Below, one piece after another: positions 42,205-52,046 of a stretch of 64,000 nt of DNA. A program made the translations under genes and the position numbers. The stretch lies in NCBI GenBank assembly GCA_040901765.1, contig JBBDYG010000124.1, positions 164,743 to 228,742 of the forward strand, written 5' to 3'. Every line of letters begins with the position of its first letter. Within the stretch, counting starts at the first letter, position 1. Under the pieces are notes generated by a model. That model did no database searches. It saw only the letters and a program-made list of their open reading frames with translations, and was not told the DNA's origin. The stretch comes from JBBDYG01 sp040901765. GTDB lineage: Bacteria; Planctomycetota; Planctomycetia; Pirellulales; Lacipirellulaceae.

Positions 42205-42285
42205 CAAAAAATAATCCTGGAAAATTTCCATTCTCCGCGCGCTCTGCCTAAGCGCATTCTCGTTTGAAAGGGGGAGGGGTAGAAG
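42205..42285. promoter_or_regulatory. Second copy of the LEPR-gene upstream element, without a gene
   Basis: The copy is as well preserved as the first, but no LEPR-type gene follows. It may mark a deleted neighbour or a cassette border. Confidence 0.4.
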
Positions 42286-42289
42286 CTGC

Positions 42290-42640
42290 TAGCTTCCCCA
42301 ATTCAACCCCGCGCACCTGCGTGCGCCCAATCGAGATTTGAATGATGACCGGTCAAGCGGTTCGTCTGTCGGGCGGTGCCCTTTGTGCCGAGGGCCTGTT
42401 CGAGCTCCACGACGAATCGCCGCTGTGTGAACCGGCATCCAAGCGGAGCAATACGGCGCTGGGGCCGGTCGCTTCGATGCACGACCGCAGCAAACTTCCC
42501 CGTAATGGCCCGGGGGCACAGCAGGCGCATGTCGCCTTGTTCCGGGCCATTACCGGGGTCGCTTTCCACGCGGGAAGCACGCCACCGTGCAATCGCGGAA
42601 TGCAGATTTGAAATCCCAAATCCCAAATCTGAAATCCTCC
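42290..42640. repeat. Palindromic non-coding stretch with AATCCCA heptamers
   Basis: Inverted pairs such as GTAATGGCCCGG (42501) with CCGGGCCATTAC (42543), and GTGCCCTTTGTGCC-type hairpins, fill this spacer. Heptamers AATCCCA/AATCTGA run at 42610-42637. Open frames on both strands have no recognisable protein features, so no gene is called. Confidence 0.5.
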
Positions 42641-42646
42641 ATCGCC

Positions 42647-42868
42647 ATGAATGAAATCCTGCAGGTTCTCGGCCACCATTTCGCCAGCGGCCGGTTCATC
42701 GTCTCGGTACAAGCCGACGATAAAGTGAATCCGCGCGGCGTCATCGTCGAGTTCAGCGATGGCACGAAGCAGGACCATCCCATTGCCGTCCGCGACCGGG
42801 ACGATTTCGTGCGGCTCTGGCGGCAAGGATTTGCTTTTTGGAATTTCAAGTGGGCATCGATCGAATAG
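42647..42868 (+). CDS. Small conserved-looking protein, unknown
   Basis: A 73-residue protein starting MNEILQVLGHHFASGRFIV and continuing VNPRGVIVEFSDGTKQ to an aromatic end (WRQGFAFWNFKWASIE). The amino-acid mix is ordinary and acidic/basic residues are balanced, unlike the shadow frames, and the start comes straight after heptamer repeats. I do not recognise the family. There is no operon partner: an inverted palindrome follows at 42876-42957. Confidence 0.55.
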   Translation: MNEILQVLGHHFASGRFIVSVQADDKVNPRGVIVEFSDGTKQDHPIAVRDRDDFVRLWRQGFAFWNFKWASIE

Positions 42869-42875
42869 CAGGAGA

Positions 42876-43088
42876 ATTTGGCTATCGGATATCGGCTTTC
42901 AGCTATCGGCCAGAAAGATTCGGCCAACTTCTGGCCGACAGCCGATAGCTCAACACCGTTTACCCCCTCCGGCCGCGCGGACACATCGTCGCTCGCACGA
43001 CTCGGTGCAGCCCGCCGCGCGGCCGTCTTTTTTGTAGGTCAGGCTCTGCCTGACATTGCTTGGCTCGTCAGGCGGAGCCTGACCTACT
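42876..43088. repeat. Palindromes: TATCGGC-type and GTAGGTCAGGC-type pairs
   Basis: GCTATCGGATATCGGC and inverse GCCGATAGC (42881-42951) flank GGCCAGAAAG/CTTCTGGCC. Then GTAGGTCAGGCTCTGCCTGAC (two stems, 43035-43055) faces GTCAGGCGGAGCC then TGACCTAC (43069-43087), a full inverted pair of family G. Confidence 0.65.
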
Positions 43089-43090
43089 TG

Positions 43091-44008
43091 CTACTTTCGA
43101 GATTTCGGCTGAAAGTATCGAATCGCCAGCCCCAGTAGAATCAATCCGCCGCCAATGATCGTCCACCCCTGCGTCCGATCGCCCCAAGCCAAGTAAACCC
43201 AGACGGGAACCAGTATCGGCTCTACCATCGCAACTCCAGCGGCTTCATGTCCGGGAATGTGTTTCAATGCGCGGCCGAACAGAACATAGGGCAGACCCAT
43301 TTGGAAGATGCCCAGGCCAGCGAGCAGAAGCCATTGCACGCCGCTCGGGAAATCGGTTCCGCCGATGGCAAGTGGCGCAAGGACCGCGGCCGTAACCAAA
43401 TGATTGAGTGCGGCAAGCCAAACCGCGTCGTGTTCCCGCAAATGCCGCAACGACAACACGACACCCGCGTAGCACACACCGGAGGTGAGTCCCCAACCGA
43501 CCGCTTCGAGCGCCGCCCCGCGCGACTCGTAGTAGAGAATCGCGCCCACCCCCGCCGCAACGAATGCCACGAGCAGCCAATCGCGCCAAATGGATCGTTC
43601 GCGAAAGACCAACACGCCGACCAGTAGCACCCACACCGGCGCGGTGCATTGCAGCCAAATCGCATTGGCCGCCGACCCCTGGGCCATGGCCGTCAGGTAG
43701 GAGTAGTTCATGCCGGCGAACATCGCCGTCATGGGAATGAGTTTCCACGTCCAACTCGGTCGCCGCACCAGCGGCCAGAGCACGACGCAGGCAAACGCCG
43801 CGCGCCAGAAGGCAATTACCGGCCCCGGCCAACCCTCGAGCGCCGGCGCCTTCACAAAGAATCCGCTCAAGCTCCACAGCAAGGCCGCTGTTAGGACCAA
43901 GAACCGCGCCCGCCACAGCGTCGCCCGCGCTTCGTGTGGGTCGGGTTTGTCGAGAGCACGTTCCGCGCCGAGCGGCGCATCGGCGATCGGTATCAGGCGG
44001 TCGTCCAT
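43091..44008 (-). CDS. EamA/DMT-superfamily transporter
   Basis: The 305-residue protein has about ten hydrophobic helices in two EamA halves: LTAALLWSLSGFFVKA and GWGLTSGVCYAGVVLSL mark the starts. The phrases PVIAFWRAAFA and QCTAPVWVLLVGVLVF are typical of drug/metabolite exporters of the DMT superfamily. Substrates range from amino acids to nucleotides and are not predictable. ATG 44008 (MDDRLIPI) is preferred over a GTG at 44026. It is the last gene of a minus-strand run that includes the small genes and rpoD, but a 47-bp gap separates it from the HicB-like gene. Confidence 0.87.
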   Translation of the reverse strand: MDDRLIPIADAPLGAERALDKPDPHEARATLWRARFLVLTAALLWSLSGFFVKAPALEGWPGPVIAFWRAAFACVVLWPLVRRPSWTWKLIPMTAMFAGMNYSYLTAMAQGSAANAIWLQCTAPVWVLLVGVLVFRERSIWRDWLLVAFVAAGVGAILYYESRGAALEAVGWGLTSGVCYAGVVLSLRHLREHDAVWLAALNHLVTAAVLAPLAIGGTDFPSGVQWLLLAGLGIFQMGLPYVLFGRALKHIPGHEAAGVAMVEPILVPVWVYLAWGDRTQGWTIIGGGLILLGLAIRYFQPKSRK

Positions 44009-44055
44009 GAAGGCCAGTTGTGGCACGCGCCGATAGAAACGTCCAGACCAGTGCG

Positions 44056-44223
44056 CTATGCGCCATATGGCCCAAAGGCTTCAATATAACCGCGGATCGC
44101 TTCCTTTAAGTCGCTGAGCGCTTCCTCTTCTGTTTCCCCTTCGCCGTAGGCCGGGATGTCCGGCAATCGCGCGGTAAAACCGCCCTCTTCCAAATCCGGA
44201 ATCAGTTCGACAGTGAGTTCCAT
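44056..44223 (-). CDS. HicB-like antitoxin-type protein, no HicA seen
   Basis: The 55-residue protein reads LTVELIPDLEEGGFTARLPDIPAYGEGETEEEALSDL when broken at its motifs: E-G-G-F-x-A-x-x-P-D-I-P and G-x-T-x-x-E-A-L are the HicB fold. It lacks a C-terminal DNA-binding domain. A HicA toxin would be expected next door but none is recognisable, so it is either an orphan or works with one of the two small unknown genes upstream. Confidence 0.65.
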   Translation of the reverse strand: MELTVELIPDLEEGGFTARLPDIPAYGEGETEEEALSDLKEAIRGYIEAFGPYGA

Positions 44224-44251
44224 TAGATGCTCGCTGATTGGCATCGACCAA

Positions 44252-44527
44252 CTAACTTCTTGCCAATTCTAGATTAATCTTCATAAAAACTGGCTCGTCG
44301 GCGAATTCAACCCGAGCCACTCCGAACCCTGCTTTATTGACGCCGGCGATCGCCGACCGCACTGCCTCTTCAATCGTGGGGGCTTCGCGTGAGAATCCTA
44401 TTGCTGCGACTCCTGCGGAACTGAATGGAGAGCCATCGTCGCAGCCAGCTGCGTAGATTTCGTCGGCGATTTCGTCGGTCATCACATCGACATCTGCTAG
44501 GACAACCTGAAACTCGAACGTGGGCAT
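44252..44527 (-). CDS. Small unknown protein in a possible toxin-antitoxin-like run
   Basis: A 91-residue protein starting MPTFEFQVVLADVDVMTDEI, with IYAAGCDDGSPFSSAG, FSREAPTIEEAVRSAIAGV and a closing strand-helix. The FDREAxSxxEAVxSAI-like phrase recalls a family of small acidic proteins found beside antitoxins, but I cannot name it. The frame has natural codon use and ends 28 bp before the HicB-like gene. It probably forms an operon with its neighbours. Confidence 0.55.
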   Translation of the reverse strand: MPTFEFQVVLADVDVMTDEIADEIYAAGCDDGSPFSSAGVAAIGFSREAPTIEEAVRSAIAGVNKAGFGVARVEFADEPVFMKINLELARS

Positions 44528-44540
44528 GATTTGGCGAAGC

Positions 44541-44768
44541 TTATCCGCTTGCAGCCACGGACTCTTCAACGCGCACGATATGCCCGATCGAGAGCCGCAT
44601 GAATTTATCGCCCTCACCACTGTGAGGCGCGGCTACGATCGCGACGAAGTTGCCCAGCAAGATGCCGTCGGGATGTTGCACCCGGTAGGAACTGCCGTCG
44701 TCCATGTAAATCGTGAAGGGTTCGAACGGTTGCGCTCGGACAACTTCGCGGATTTCGTTGGCAGTCAT
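44541..44768 (-). CDS. Small unknown protein downstream of the sigma factor
   Basis: A 75-residue protein, MTANEIREVVRAQPFEPFTI then YMDDGSSYRVQHPDG and IVAAPHSGEGDKFMRLSIGH. The A-x-P-F-x-P-F-x-I and D-G-x-x-x-x-V-x-H-P-D motifs are widespread in small hypothetical proteins of planctomycetes and Verrucomicrobia, often beside toxin-antitoxin-like genes. It lies 28 bp after rpoD on the same strand and 13 bp before the next gene. Function unknown. Confidence 0.6.
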   Translation of the reverse strand: MTANEIREVVRAQPFEPFTIYMDDGSSYRVQHPDGILLGNFVAIVAAPHSGEGDKFMRLSIGHIVRVEESVAASG

Positions 44769-44796
44769 GCACCGTTTCCTACTATCGGCAACAAGT

Positions 44797-46356
<1,560 letters not shown>

Positions 46357-47134
46357 GTTTTCTACTCCTACCGGTCAAATGGGACACTTGGCGACAAAGG
46401 AAACGCCGCGTTGGGATGCCGGTCCCGCGCGGTGGCGCCAGTCCTGATTTCGGTTGGTTGGCGGAAAATTCGCGTCGAGGCGTCCTGGTAGGGAAGGACT
46501 GCCTGCGAGACTGTCGAATGAAATTACCCAACAAACCGCTCAGCCGACTCTGGCAGCCGGATTTTTAGATAGCTAACAGCTTCTGCGAAAACAACTAATT
46601 CTAACACCAACTAGTTTTTGAACCTGATCTCCTCATCATTTGGTAAGACTTTACACTGAGGTAAGCAGCACTGGTTGCTTAGCCGCGCCAGTACCAGACA
46701 CGAACACCTCGATCATCTGCATCGTGCCGCCACCTCGGTGCAATCCACTTGTAGCCGCGTTCGCTTGCAACGCGCTTCAAGCGCCTCGCTAGCGAACCGT
46801 GGCTAAACATCGCCTGGAAATGCAAAATAATCGCGGGCAACCGCACGCCGGTAGCCCCCGTCTGTCAAGCCACTCAATTGTAAACGCCCTCAGAACCCGG
46901 TCCATAGTCAAAAAACGAAAAACTAGTACGATGAGGTGTTGCCGGCCATTGTAGGAAAGGCTCCGAACGGCCACGACCCGATCGCCGCCGCTCGTCGCAA
47001 GTGCTTATTTGCCAGCGGGTTAGAGTCGCGATCGCAATGGCCGGACGACGGTTGGTGCCGACGCATGGATCGCACCACGGCAGATTATAATCGATTTCTC
47101 CCCGACTCTTGCGTCGCTGGTAACCATTCTCGCC
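46357..47134. other. Long divergent spacer, no gene recognised
   Basis: This 778-bp stretch lies between rpoD (minus) and the next plus-strand gene. It contains AT-rich DNA at 46560-46640, several short hairpins (TTGCAACGCG with CGCGTTCGC near 46760) and TATAAT at 47086-47091, 44 bp before the next start, without a convincing -35 box. Frames are short and repeat-like. It should hold the rpoD promoter, which I could not place. Confidence 0.4.
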
Positions 47135-47704
47135 ATGGCCGCTCGTTATCTTCTCGACTGCACCTGCGGCAACCGGCTCACGGTCGAACCGCGCCAAGCG
47201 GGCAGCCAGGTGACCTGCGACTGCGGCGCGAGGCTCGATGTCCCGACACTGCGAGGTCTGCAGGCCTTGCCGCAGGCGGAAACGCGTGTCGAGAAGTCGA
47301 CCGCCGTCTGGACGCTTCGTCAGGCGGTCGTCACCGTCGGCGTCTTGGTGTCGCTCGTTCTGTTTGCGGCGGGGCTACGCATTTGGCAACAGGAACGCAC
47401 GCTTCAACAGGAGCGGGCGAAACTGGAGTTCACTGCCGACACGGTCGCCGAAATGGACAAGAGCGTTATCGAAAACTTGGATCGAATGACTCCTTACCAG
47501 ATGTGGCAAGGCTGGGTTTACATCGTCAAGCCGACCACCCAGCAAGGATTTGTGGACATGAACGAATCGCACAAAACGGCATTCGACGAGGCCATCTCCT
47601 GGAAAGGCCGCGAGCGGCTGATCTGGTGGGGTGCGGCTGCCGCGGTGCTTGCCAGTGTGCTGCTCTGGGCGGCGCTTGCGCCACGTCGGCAGGCGGCTGG
47701 GTAA
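47135..47704 (+). CDS. Zinc-ribbon two-helix membrane protein, unknown
   Basis: The 189-residue protein opens YLLDCTCGNRLTVEPRQAG then VTCDCGARLDVP, a short four-cysteine ribbon (C-x-C-G...C-x-C-G). A first membrane helix (VVTVGVLVSLVLFAAGLRI, about 68-86), a helical stretch, and a second membrane helix (LIWWGAAAAVLASVLLWAAL) near the end follow. Proteins with this ribbon are abundant in planctomycetes and of unknown function. It ends 22 bp before the glycosyltransferase start on the same strand, so it is likely cotranscribed with it. Confidence 0.6.
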   Translation: MAARYLLDCTCGNRLTVEPRQAGSQVTCDCGARLDVPTLRGLQALPQAETRVEKSTAVWTLRQAVVTVGVLVSLVLFAAGLRIWQQERTLQQERAKLEFTADTVAEMDKSVIENLDRMTPYQMWQGWVYIVKPTTQQGFVDMNESHKTAFDEAISWKGRERLIWWGAAAAVLASVLLWAALAPRRQAAG

Positions 47705-47726
47705 CTTCTCCGGCGGAGCACCGCGA

Positions 47727-48881
47727 TTGCGCATCGTGCATTACATCTCCGAAGTCGTGGCCGAGCACGGCGGCGTCGTAAAGGCCGTTCTCGACTTATG
47801 CGACGCCCTGAGCAACCGCGGCCACGAAGTGACGCTGCTCACGCAGAATCCGCAGGACGTACCGAAAGAATGGGCGCAGAACACCCGCGCACCGGTCGTT
47901 TGTCAGACGCAAATCTCGCGAAATCCCTTGGGTCAGCCGTCGTTGGAGGGCCTAGCGAACGCGCTCAACCGCGCTGAGGTGGTTCACCTCCACACGCCGT
48001 GGGAGTTAACGAACCTGACGATTGCGCGGGGACTTCGCCGTCGAGCAATTCCCTACATCGTCAGCATCCACGGCATGCTCGACGATTGGTGCATGGCCCA
48101 GCGCGGGCTGAAGAAGCGGCTGTTTCTGGCAGCCACCGGCCGCCGGTTTTTGGAACGCGCCGCCCGCGTTCACTGCACCGCCGAAGGCGAACGACAACAA
48201 GCAACGAAGTGGATGCCCAAGGCACACACGGCGGTGCTTCCGCTGCTGGTTGATCTTACCGAGTACGACACGCTCCCGGGCACTGAGCCGGCGCTCGCCG
48301 CTTTTCCACAACTCGCGACCGCCGCGCCGAAGGTGCTGTTCCTCAGCCGGTTGCATCCCAAGAAGGGTGTTGAAATTCTGTTGCGGGCCGCTGCCGAAGT
48401 TACGCGCCGCGGCGTTGATCTAGAACTGTTCATCGCGGGACCGGGTGAAGACGACTACGTGAATCGGCTAATGCGATTGGCAAATGAACTAAACCTCGGC
48501 GCGAAGACCCACTTCCTCGGAATGGTCCGCGGAGCGCAAAAAACGTCGCTCTATCAAGCGGCCGATTTGTTCGTCTTGCCAACACATCAAGAAAACTTCG
48601 GCCTTGTATTGGTGGAAGCCCTCGCCGGCGGAACGCCGGTGATTACCACAAGCGGCGTCGATATCTGGCCCGAGCTGGAACAAGCCGGCAGCGCGATCGT
48701 CGCCGCCGACCCGCAATCGGTAGCCGCTGCGATTCTCCAGCGACTTGAGCAGCGCGAGCGGTTGCCCGAGATCGGCGCGCAGGGCCAGGCGTTCGTGCGC
48801 GACTGGCTCGCGGAAGAAAAGGTAATCGCGGGCTACGAGTCCATGTACGCGGAAGTGGCAAAAGCCAACCGCGCACCGTAG
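47727..48881 (+). CDS. Glycosyltransferase, GT4 family
   Basis: The 384-residue protein has the GT-B double Rossmann plan. The N-terminal half starts LRIVHYISEVVAEHGGVVK with the glycine-rich acceptor loop, and has VVHLHTPWELTN. The C-terminal half has VLFLSRLHPKKGVEILLRA and the nucleotide-sugar motif HQENFGLVLVEALAGGTPVI, with the two glutamates of E-x7-E. Retaining GT4 enzymes add sugars to lipids, polysaccharides or proteins. TTG at 47727 follows a GGAG at 47714 and places the first strand right at the N terminus; a longer in-frame start would add 32 atypical residues. Confidence 0.88.
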   Translation: MRIVHYISEVVAEHGGVVKAVLDLCDALSNRGHEVTLLTQNPQDVPKEWAQNTRAPVVCQTQISRNPLGQPSLEGLANALNRAEVVHLHTPWELTNLTIARGLRRRAIPYIVSIHGMLDDWCMAQRGLKKRLFLAATGRRFLERAARVHCTAEGERQQATKWMPKAHTAVLPLLVDLTEYDTLPGTEPALAAFPQLATAAPKVLFLSRLHPKKGVEILLRAAAEVTRRGVDLELFIAGPGEDDYVNRLMRLANELNLGAKTHFLGMVRGAQKTSLYQAADLFVLPTHQENFGLVLVEALAGGTPVITTSGVDIWPELEQAGSAIVAADPQSVAAAILQRLEQRERLPEIGAQGQAFVRDWLAEEKVIAGYESMYAEVAKANRAP

Positions 48882-49026
48882 GGTGGCGTCGTCGCTCCCA
48901 CCACGCTCCAGCCGCGGAGCGGCGGCATCACTTAGCCGCGCGGCGTCAGCCCGCGGAAAGCTGCGCATCAAACTCAATAGCCGCGGCAGCGGCGACACAA
49001 CTCCTAAACAAGCTCCCGCCGCCGCG

Positions 49027-49059
49027 CATCTAGGGCCGCCGCCCGACTTGCGATACAAT
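49027..49059 (+). promoter_or_regulatory. Candidate promoter CATCTAGGGCC-N16-TACAAT, second copy
   Basis: CATCTAGGGCC (49027-49037), 16 bp, TACAAT (49054-49059), about 70 bp before the marC start. Spacing and the CCGAC inside the spacer are the same as at 15256-15288. The surrounding spacer 48882-49128 has GCCGCGG-type hairpins only. Confidence 0.4.
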
Positions 49060-49128
49060 GCCCCGACGTCGCTCGGTTGCACTTATTCTAGTGCGCTGTG
49101 GATGCCTACGCTCCCAGAACAATTTCAC

Positions 49129-49743
49129 ATGCCCGACTCGCAGCAAATCTTCGGCAACTTGGTGCTCCTCTTTGCCGTGATCGATCCCATCGGCACGGTG
49201 CCCGTGTTCATCTCCGCGACGAACGGCCGCACGGACGCCGAGCGCCGCCACATCGCCCGCATCGCCGCGGTCGCCGCCGCCGGCATCTTGCTGTTCTTCA
49301 TCATCGTCGGCGAGGTCGTGCTCAAGGCAATGGGCGTCCCGCTGTTGGCGTTCCAAATCTCCGGTGGCATCGTCCTCTTTCTGTTTGCGCTCACGATGAT
49401 CTTCGGCGAGAGCAAGCCCGAGGCGGAGGAAGAAGACCTCCGCCGGTCTCAAGATGTCGCCATCTTTCCATTGGCCACGCCGTCAATCGCCTCGCCCGGC
49501 GCAATGATGGCCGTAGTGCTTCTCACCCAGAACGACCTCCACTCCTTTGGCGATCAACTAACCACCGCGGGGCTGATGCTCGCCGTCGTCGCAGCCGCCT
49601 ACGCCCTCATGCGCTGCGCTGGCCCGATCGCGCGCACGATCGGAACCGGCGGCGCGAGCATCATCAGCCGCGTGATGGGCATGATCCTCGCCTCCGTCGC
49701 CGCCACGGAAGTTCTGGAAGGGATTCGGCTGTATTTTGGGTAG
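49129..49743 (+). CDS. MarC-family integral membrane protein
   Basis: The 204-residue protein has six hydrophobic helices and the MarC phrases NLVLLFAVIDPIGTVPVF near the N terminus and IFPLATPSIASPGAM in the middle. MarC proteins were once tied to multiple antibiotic resistance, but this is disputed; transport of small molecules is presumed. ATG 49129 (MPDSQQ) suits the family start; ATG 49102 in the same frame would add nine residues. A GTAGGTCAGGC palindrome begins at the stop codon itself. Confidence 0.88.
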   Translation: MPDSQQIFGNLVLLFAVIDPIGTVPVFISATNGRTDAERRHIARIAAVAAAGILLFFIIVGEVVLKAMGVPLLAFQISGGIVLFLFALTMIFGESKPEAEEEDLRRSQDVAIFPLATPSIASPGAMMAVVLLTQNDLHSFGDQLTTAGLMLAVVAAAYALMRCAGPIARTIGTGGASIISRVMGMILASVAATEVLEGIRLYFG

Positions 49744-49768
49744 GTCAGGCTGTGCCTGACAATTCGGC
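49741..49768. repeat. GTAGGTCAGGC palindrome, family G
   Basis: GTAGGTCAGGCTGTGCCTGAC followed by AATTCGGCC. It begins in the stop codon of marC. A direct copy is at 50310-50337, on the other side of the DUF2892 gene. Confidence 0.65.
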
Positions 49769-49869
49769 CTTCGAGGACGATTTGGGCCAGATCCCAATCT
49801 CCGGCTGGTCAATTGTCGGTACGCGTTTTGCTCCCAGTTCTTAGAACCAAAACCTTGAGGAGCCTAACG

Positions 49870-50304
49870 ATGTTACCCGCGACCGCCGAACGAGTCCGTT
49901 CCAATACTTCGGACGAAATTAACGAACAGATTGCACAGGAAACCGAACGCAACATCGCTCGCTATGCCCATGCAGGTACGGGGGCAATTGACCGACGGCT
50001 TGCGGAATTGGATCGGGAGTGGGATGTCGAACGCTATCTGGAAACAATGGCTCCCACAGTCACGTTGCTGGGTTTGTTTCTTGGTGTCACCTCAAATCGC
50101 AAGTGGCTGATTCTGCCGGCGGTCGTACAGTCATTTTTCTTGCTGCACGCGCTGCAGGGTTGGTGCCCACCGCTGCCAGTCCTACGGCGTCTCGGAATTC
50201 GCACGATCGGTGAGATTCACAAAGAGCGTTACGCACTAAAAGCCTTGCGGGGGGATTTCGAAAACGTGTCCGATGAAACCGCAATGGCTGCCGTAGAAGG
50301 ATAG
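49870..50304 (+). CDS. DUF2892 / YgaP-type membrane-associated protein
   Basis: The 144-residue protein has a charged N-terminal half (EINEQIAQETERNIARYAHAG) and then the DUF2892 core: PTVTLLGLFLGVTSNRKW, two helices and a cluster QGWCPPLPVLRRLGIR. DUF2892 domains are short membrane-anchored units often fused to rhodanese domains (YgaP); this one is alone. The ATG at 49870 has a GAGGAG ribosome site. The gene is bracketed by direct copies of a family G palindrome. Confidence 0.7.
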   Translation: MLPATAERVRSNTSDEINEQIAQETERNIARYAHAGTGAIDRRLAELDREWDVERYLETMAPTVTLLGLFLGVTSNRKWLILPAVVQSFFLLHALQGWCPPLPVLRRLGIRTIGEIHKERYALKALRGDFENVSDETAMAAVEG

Positions 50305-50309
50305 CTGGG

Positions 50310-50337
50310 TAGGTCAGGCTCTGCCTGACAATTTGGC
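50310..50337. repeat. GTAGGTCAGGC palindrome, family G, second direct copy
   Basis: GTAGGTCAGGCTCTGCCTGAC followed by AATTTGGCC, nearly identical to 49741-49768 and in the same orientation. Confidence 0.65.
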
Positions 50338-50439
50338 CAGCATGCCCCGATGTTTTAGCTGGTGGATGCTCGGCGAACCGCGAAGTTGTAGGACATGCGG
50401 AGCCGGACTACTCACTCGGTGCCACTGCTAGTCCCCAAC

Positions 50440-50820
50440 TTTCCAAAAACTTCGTTCTTGAAAAGAGCCACCCCATCTGCTATTGTGTACGTCTGAACAC
50501 ATCCCAATTCAGGAGTACATCCGCCATGCGGTTCCACAACCGTCCGCCACCCGTCAACTAAATCCTTCCTCTCTGGGGAAGCGAATTCCGCACTCCACAC
50601 TCGACTTCCGCATTCGGACGCCGATTGAGGTGCGCGCTTTGTCGGCGGCAATTGGTCAGCTTGCAGCCTGCCGCTACCGGTGCGCGCCGAATGGGGGAGA
50701 AACCAATTGTGTCGGTGCCAAGCGATGTTTGAGACAGATTTGCCAAGCCGCTTTGACGCTACCGGGGTGTGCCAAACACCAATCAACGCGGATCGCAGCC
50801 ACTCGACAAAACTCGAAATC
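50440..50820 (+). other. Diverged long repeat, copy 2: possible transcribed non-coding element
   Basis: The left end has TTCGTTCTTGAAAAGAGCC and CCCCATCTGCTA. TTGAAA (50458-50463), 17 bp, TATTGT (50481-50486) is a fair promoter. The right end has GCCAAGCGATGTTT, GGTGTGCCAAAC and CTCGACAAAACTC (50802-50814). The interior is not alignable with copy 1 by eye. No gene is recognised in 50338-50822. Confidence 0.45.
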
Positions 50821-50822
50821 GG

Positions 50823-51851
50823 CTACCGCATGGGCGGGGGCGGCAATTGAAGTTGGCCCGCGGCAGGAGATTGAGCTTGCAGATAATGTTGCAACAGACC
50901 GTAGGTCGATTGGAACTCCGGCCGAGCCGCCAGCGCCGCGTAGCGCGGATCGCGCTGGACGGTCGCGAAGTTGGCGAGCGATTGCTCGAGTGCCGCGATC
51001 GGCGGATGTTGATGGCCTTGAAACACTTCGGCGGGCAGCGCCAAGAACGCGCGCCATTGCGGGTCGAGCAGACCATACAGTTGCGGCGCAACGTGAGCGA
51101 GCTGGTCGCGGATCATTGCCGCCTGATCGCCGCCGGCTGGGAGCAGCGCGGGTCCGGGCGGAGCCACTGTGTCGCCGGGTGACGGCACCGCGCCCGACGT
51201 GTAACTCGCCACCTTCTGCGCGAGCAGCACGGCGCTCTGCGGTGTTGCCGCGGGTTGGCCCGGCCCGGGTGCCGGATAGTACAAGGCGTTGTCCGCTTGG
51301 TCGATCCGCAGCACCGAGCCATCGAGCGAGATGCCCGCGAACAGCCCGCGGCTGCGCGAATAGGTATAGATTTCCGCGCCGAGCCGTTGATCCGTGGCGG
51401 CCGCCGCTTCGCGACCCACCGGCCCCGCCGCGACTGCCGCATCGGCGCCGAGCGTCAGCTTGCCGGTCAGAATGCCATCCACACTTTTTTGCGTCTTGAA
51501 AATGAGAATCAGATCGGTGGCCTGCACGCCAATCTGCCAACCGAAGCTGCCGCCGGCGAGTGTTACAAACGAGGGCAATCGCCAGGTGCCGGCTTCGTCG
51601 CGCACGAGCAATACGCCCTTGCCGTAACGGGCGCCGACAACAAAGCCGCCTTTAATCACGCCGGGAACAATCGCCACGCCCCGCGCATCCGCCAGCAGCG
51701 AGCGCGGTATTCCTTCGAGTTGCATCGCCATCGTCTGGTCGAGCACCGTCGTCGCCGAGCGAACGATTTCCTCCTCGCGCGCCTGAGCATGCACATCGCC
51801 AACTACAACACCAAGGCCGACGATGGCCAACAGCGAGATTCGATACCTCAT
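50823..51851 (-). CDS. Exported SYLF-domain lipid-binding protein
   Basis: The 342-residue protein has a signal peptide (MRYRISLLAIVGLGVVVGDVHA). The SYLF/Ysc84 domain runs from about residue 40 to 190, with the hallmark GIPRSLLADARGVAIVPGVI then GFVVGARYGKGVLLVRD, and later TDLILIFKTQKSVDGILTG and GAEIYTYSRSRGLFAGISLDG. SYLF domains bind phosphoinositides or other lipids; bacterial exported forms are of unknown role. The C-terminal 130 residues are proline- and glutamine-rich, without a known fold. ATG 51851 is chosen because it begins the signal peptide. Confidence 0.86.
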   Translation of the reverse strand: MRYRISLLAIVGLGVVVGDVHAQAREEEIVRSATTVLDQTMAMQLEGIPRSLLADARGVAIVPGVIKGGFVVGARYGKGVLLVRDEAGTWRLPSFVTLAGGSFGWQIGVQATDLILIFKTQKSVDGILTGKLTLGADAAVAAGPVGREAAAATDQRLGAEIYTYSRSRGLFAGISLDGSVLRIDQADNALYYPAPGPGQPAATPQSAVLLAQKVASYTSGAVPSPGDTVAPPGPALLPAGGDQAAMIRDQLAHVAPQLYGLLDPQWRAFLALPAEVFQGHQHPPIAALEQSLANFATVQRDPRYAALAARPEFQSTYGLLQHYLQAQSPAAGQLQLPPPPMR

Positions 51852-52046
51852 GCTCCGCGCGCTCCAAGTGATAGCACCGTCGCAATGTCGCGACAGTGAA
51901 TCTAGCGCCAATAGAAGAACCGGGTCAATGGCAATAAAATCACAGCGACACGAAGAGCACGACGAAAAAGAAGCTGAAAAGCCGAGGAAATGGCGGTTGA
52001 TGCGCGTGCTATCACAACCGTCTTTGTGTCCTTCGTGCCGTTGTGG

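Noticed and set aside
42312..42611. Possible gene of about 89 codons in the palindromic spacer
   Set aside because: Open frames exist on both strands but reflect inverted repeats; no start signal or family features.
50483..51499. 338-codon plus-strand ORF overlapping copy 2 of the long repeat and the SYLF gene
   Set aside because: Arginine- and alanine-rich shadow; the SYLF frame on the other strand has a signal peptide and conserved domain.
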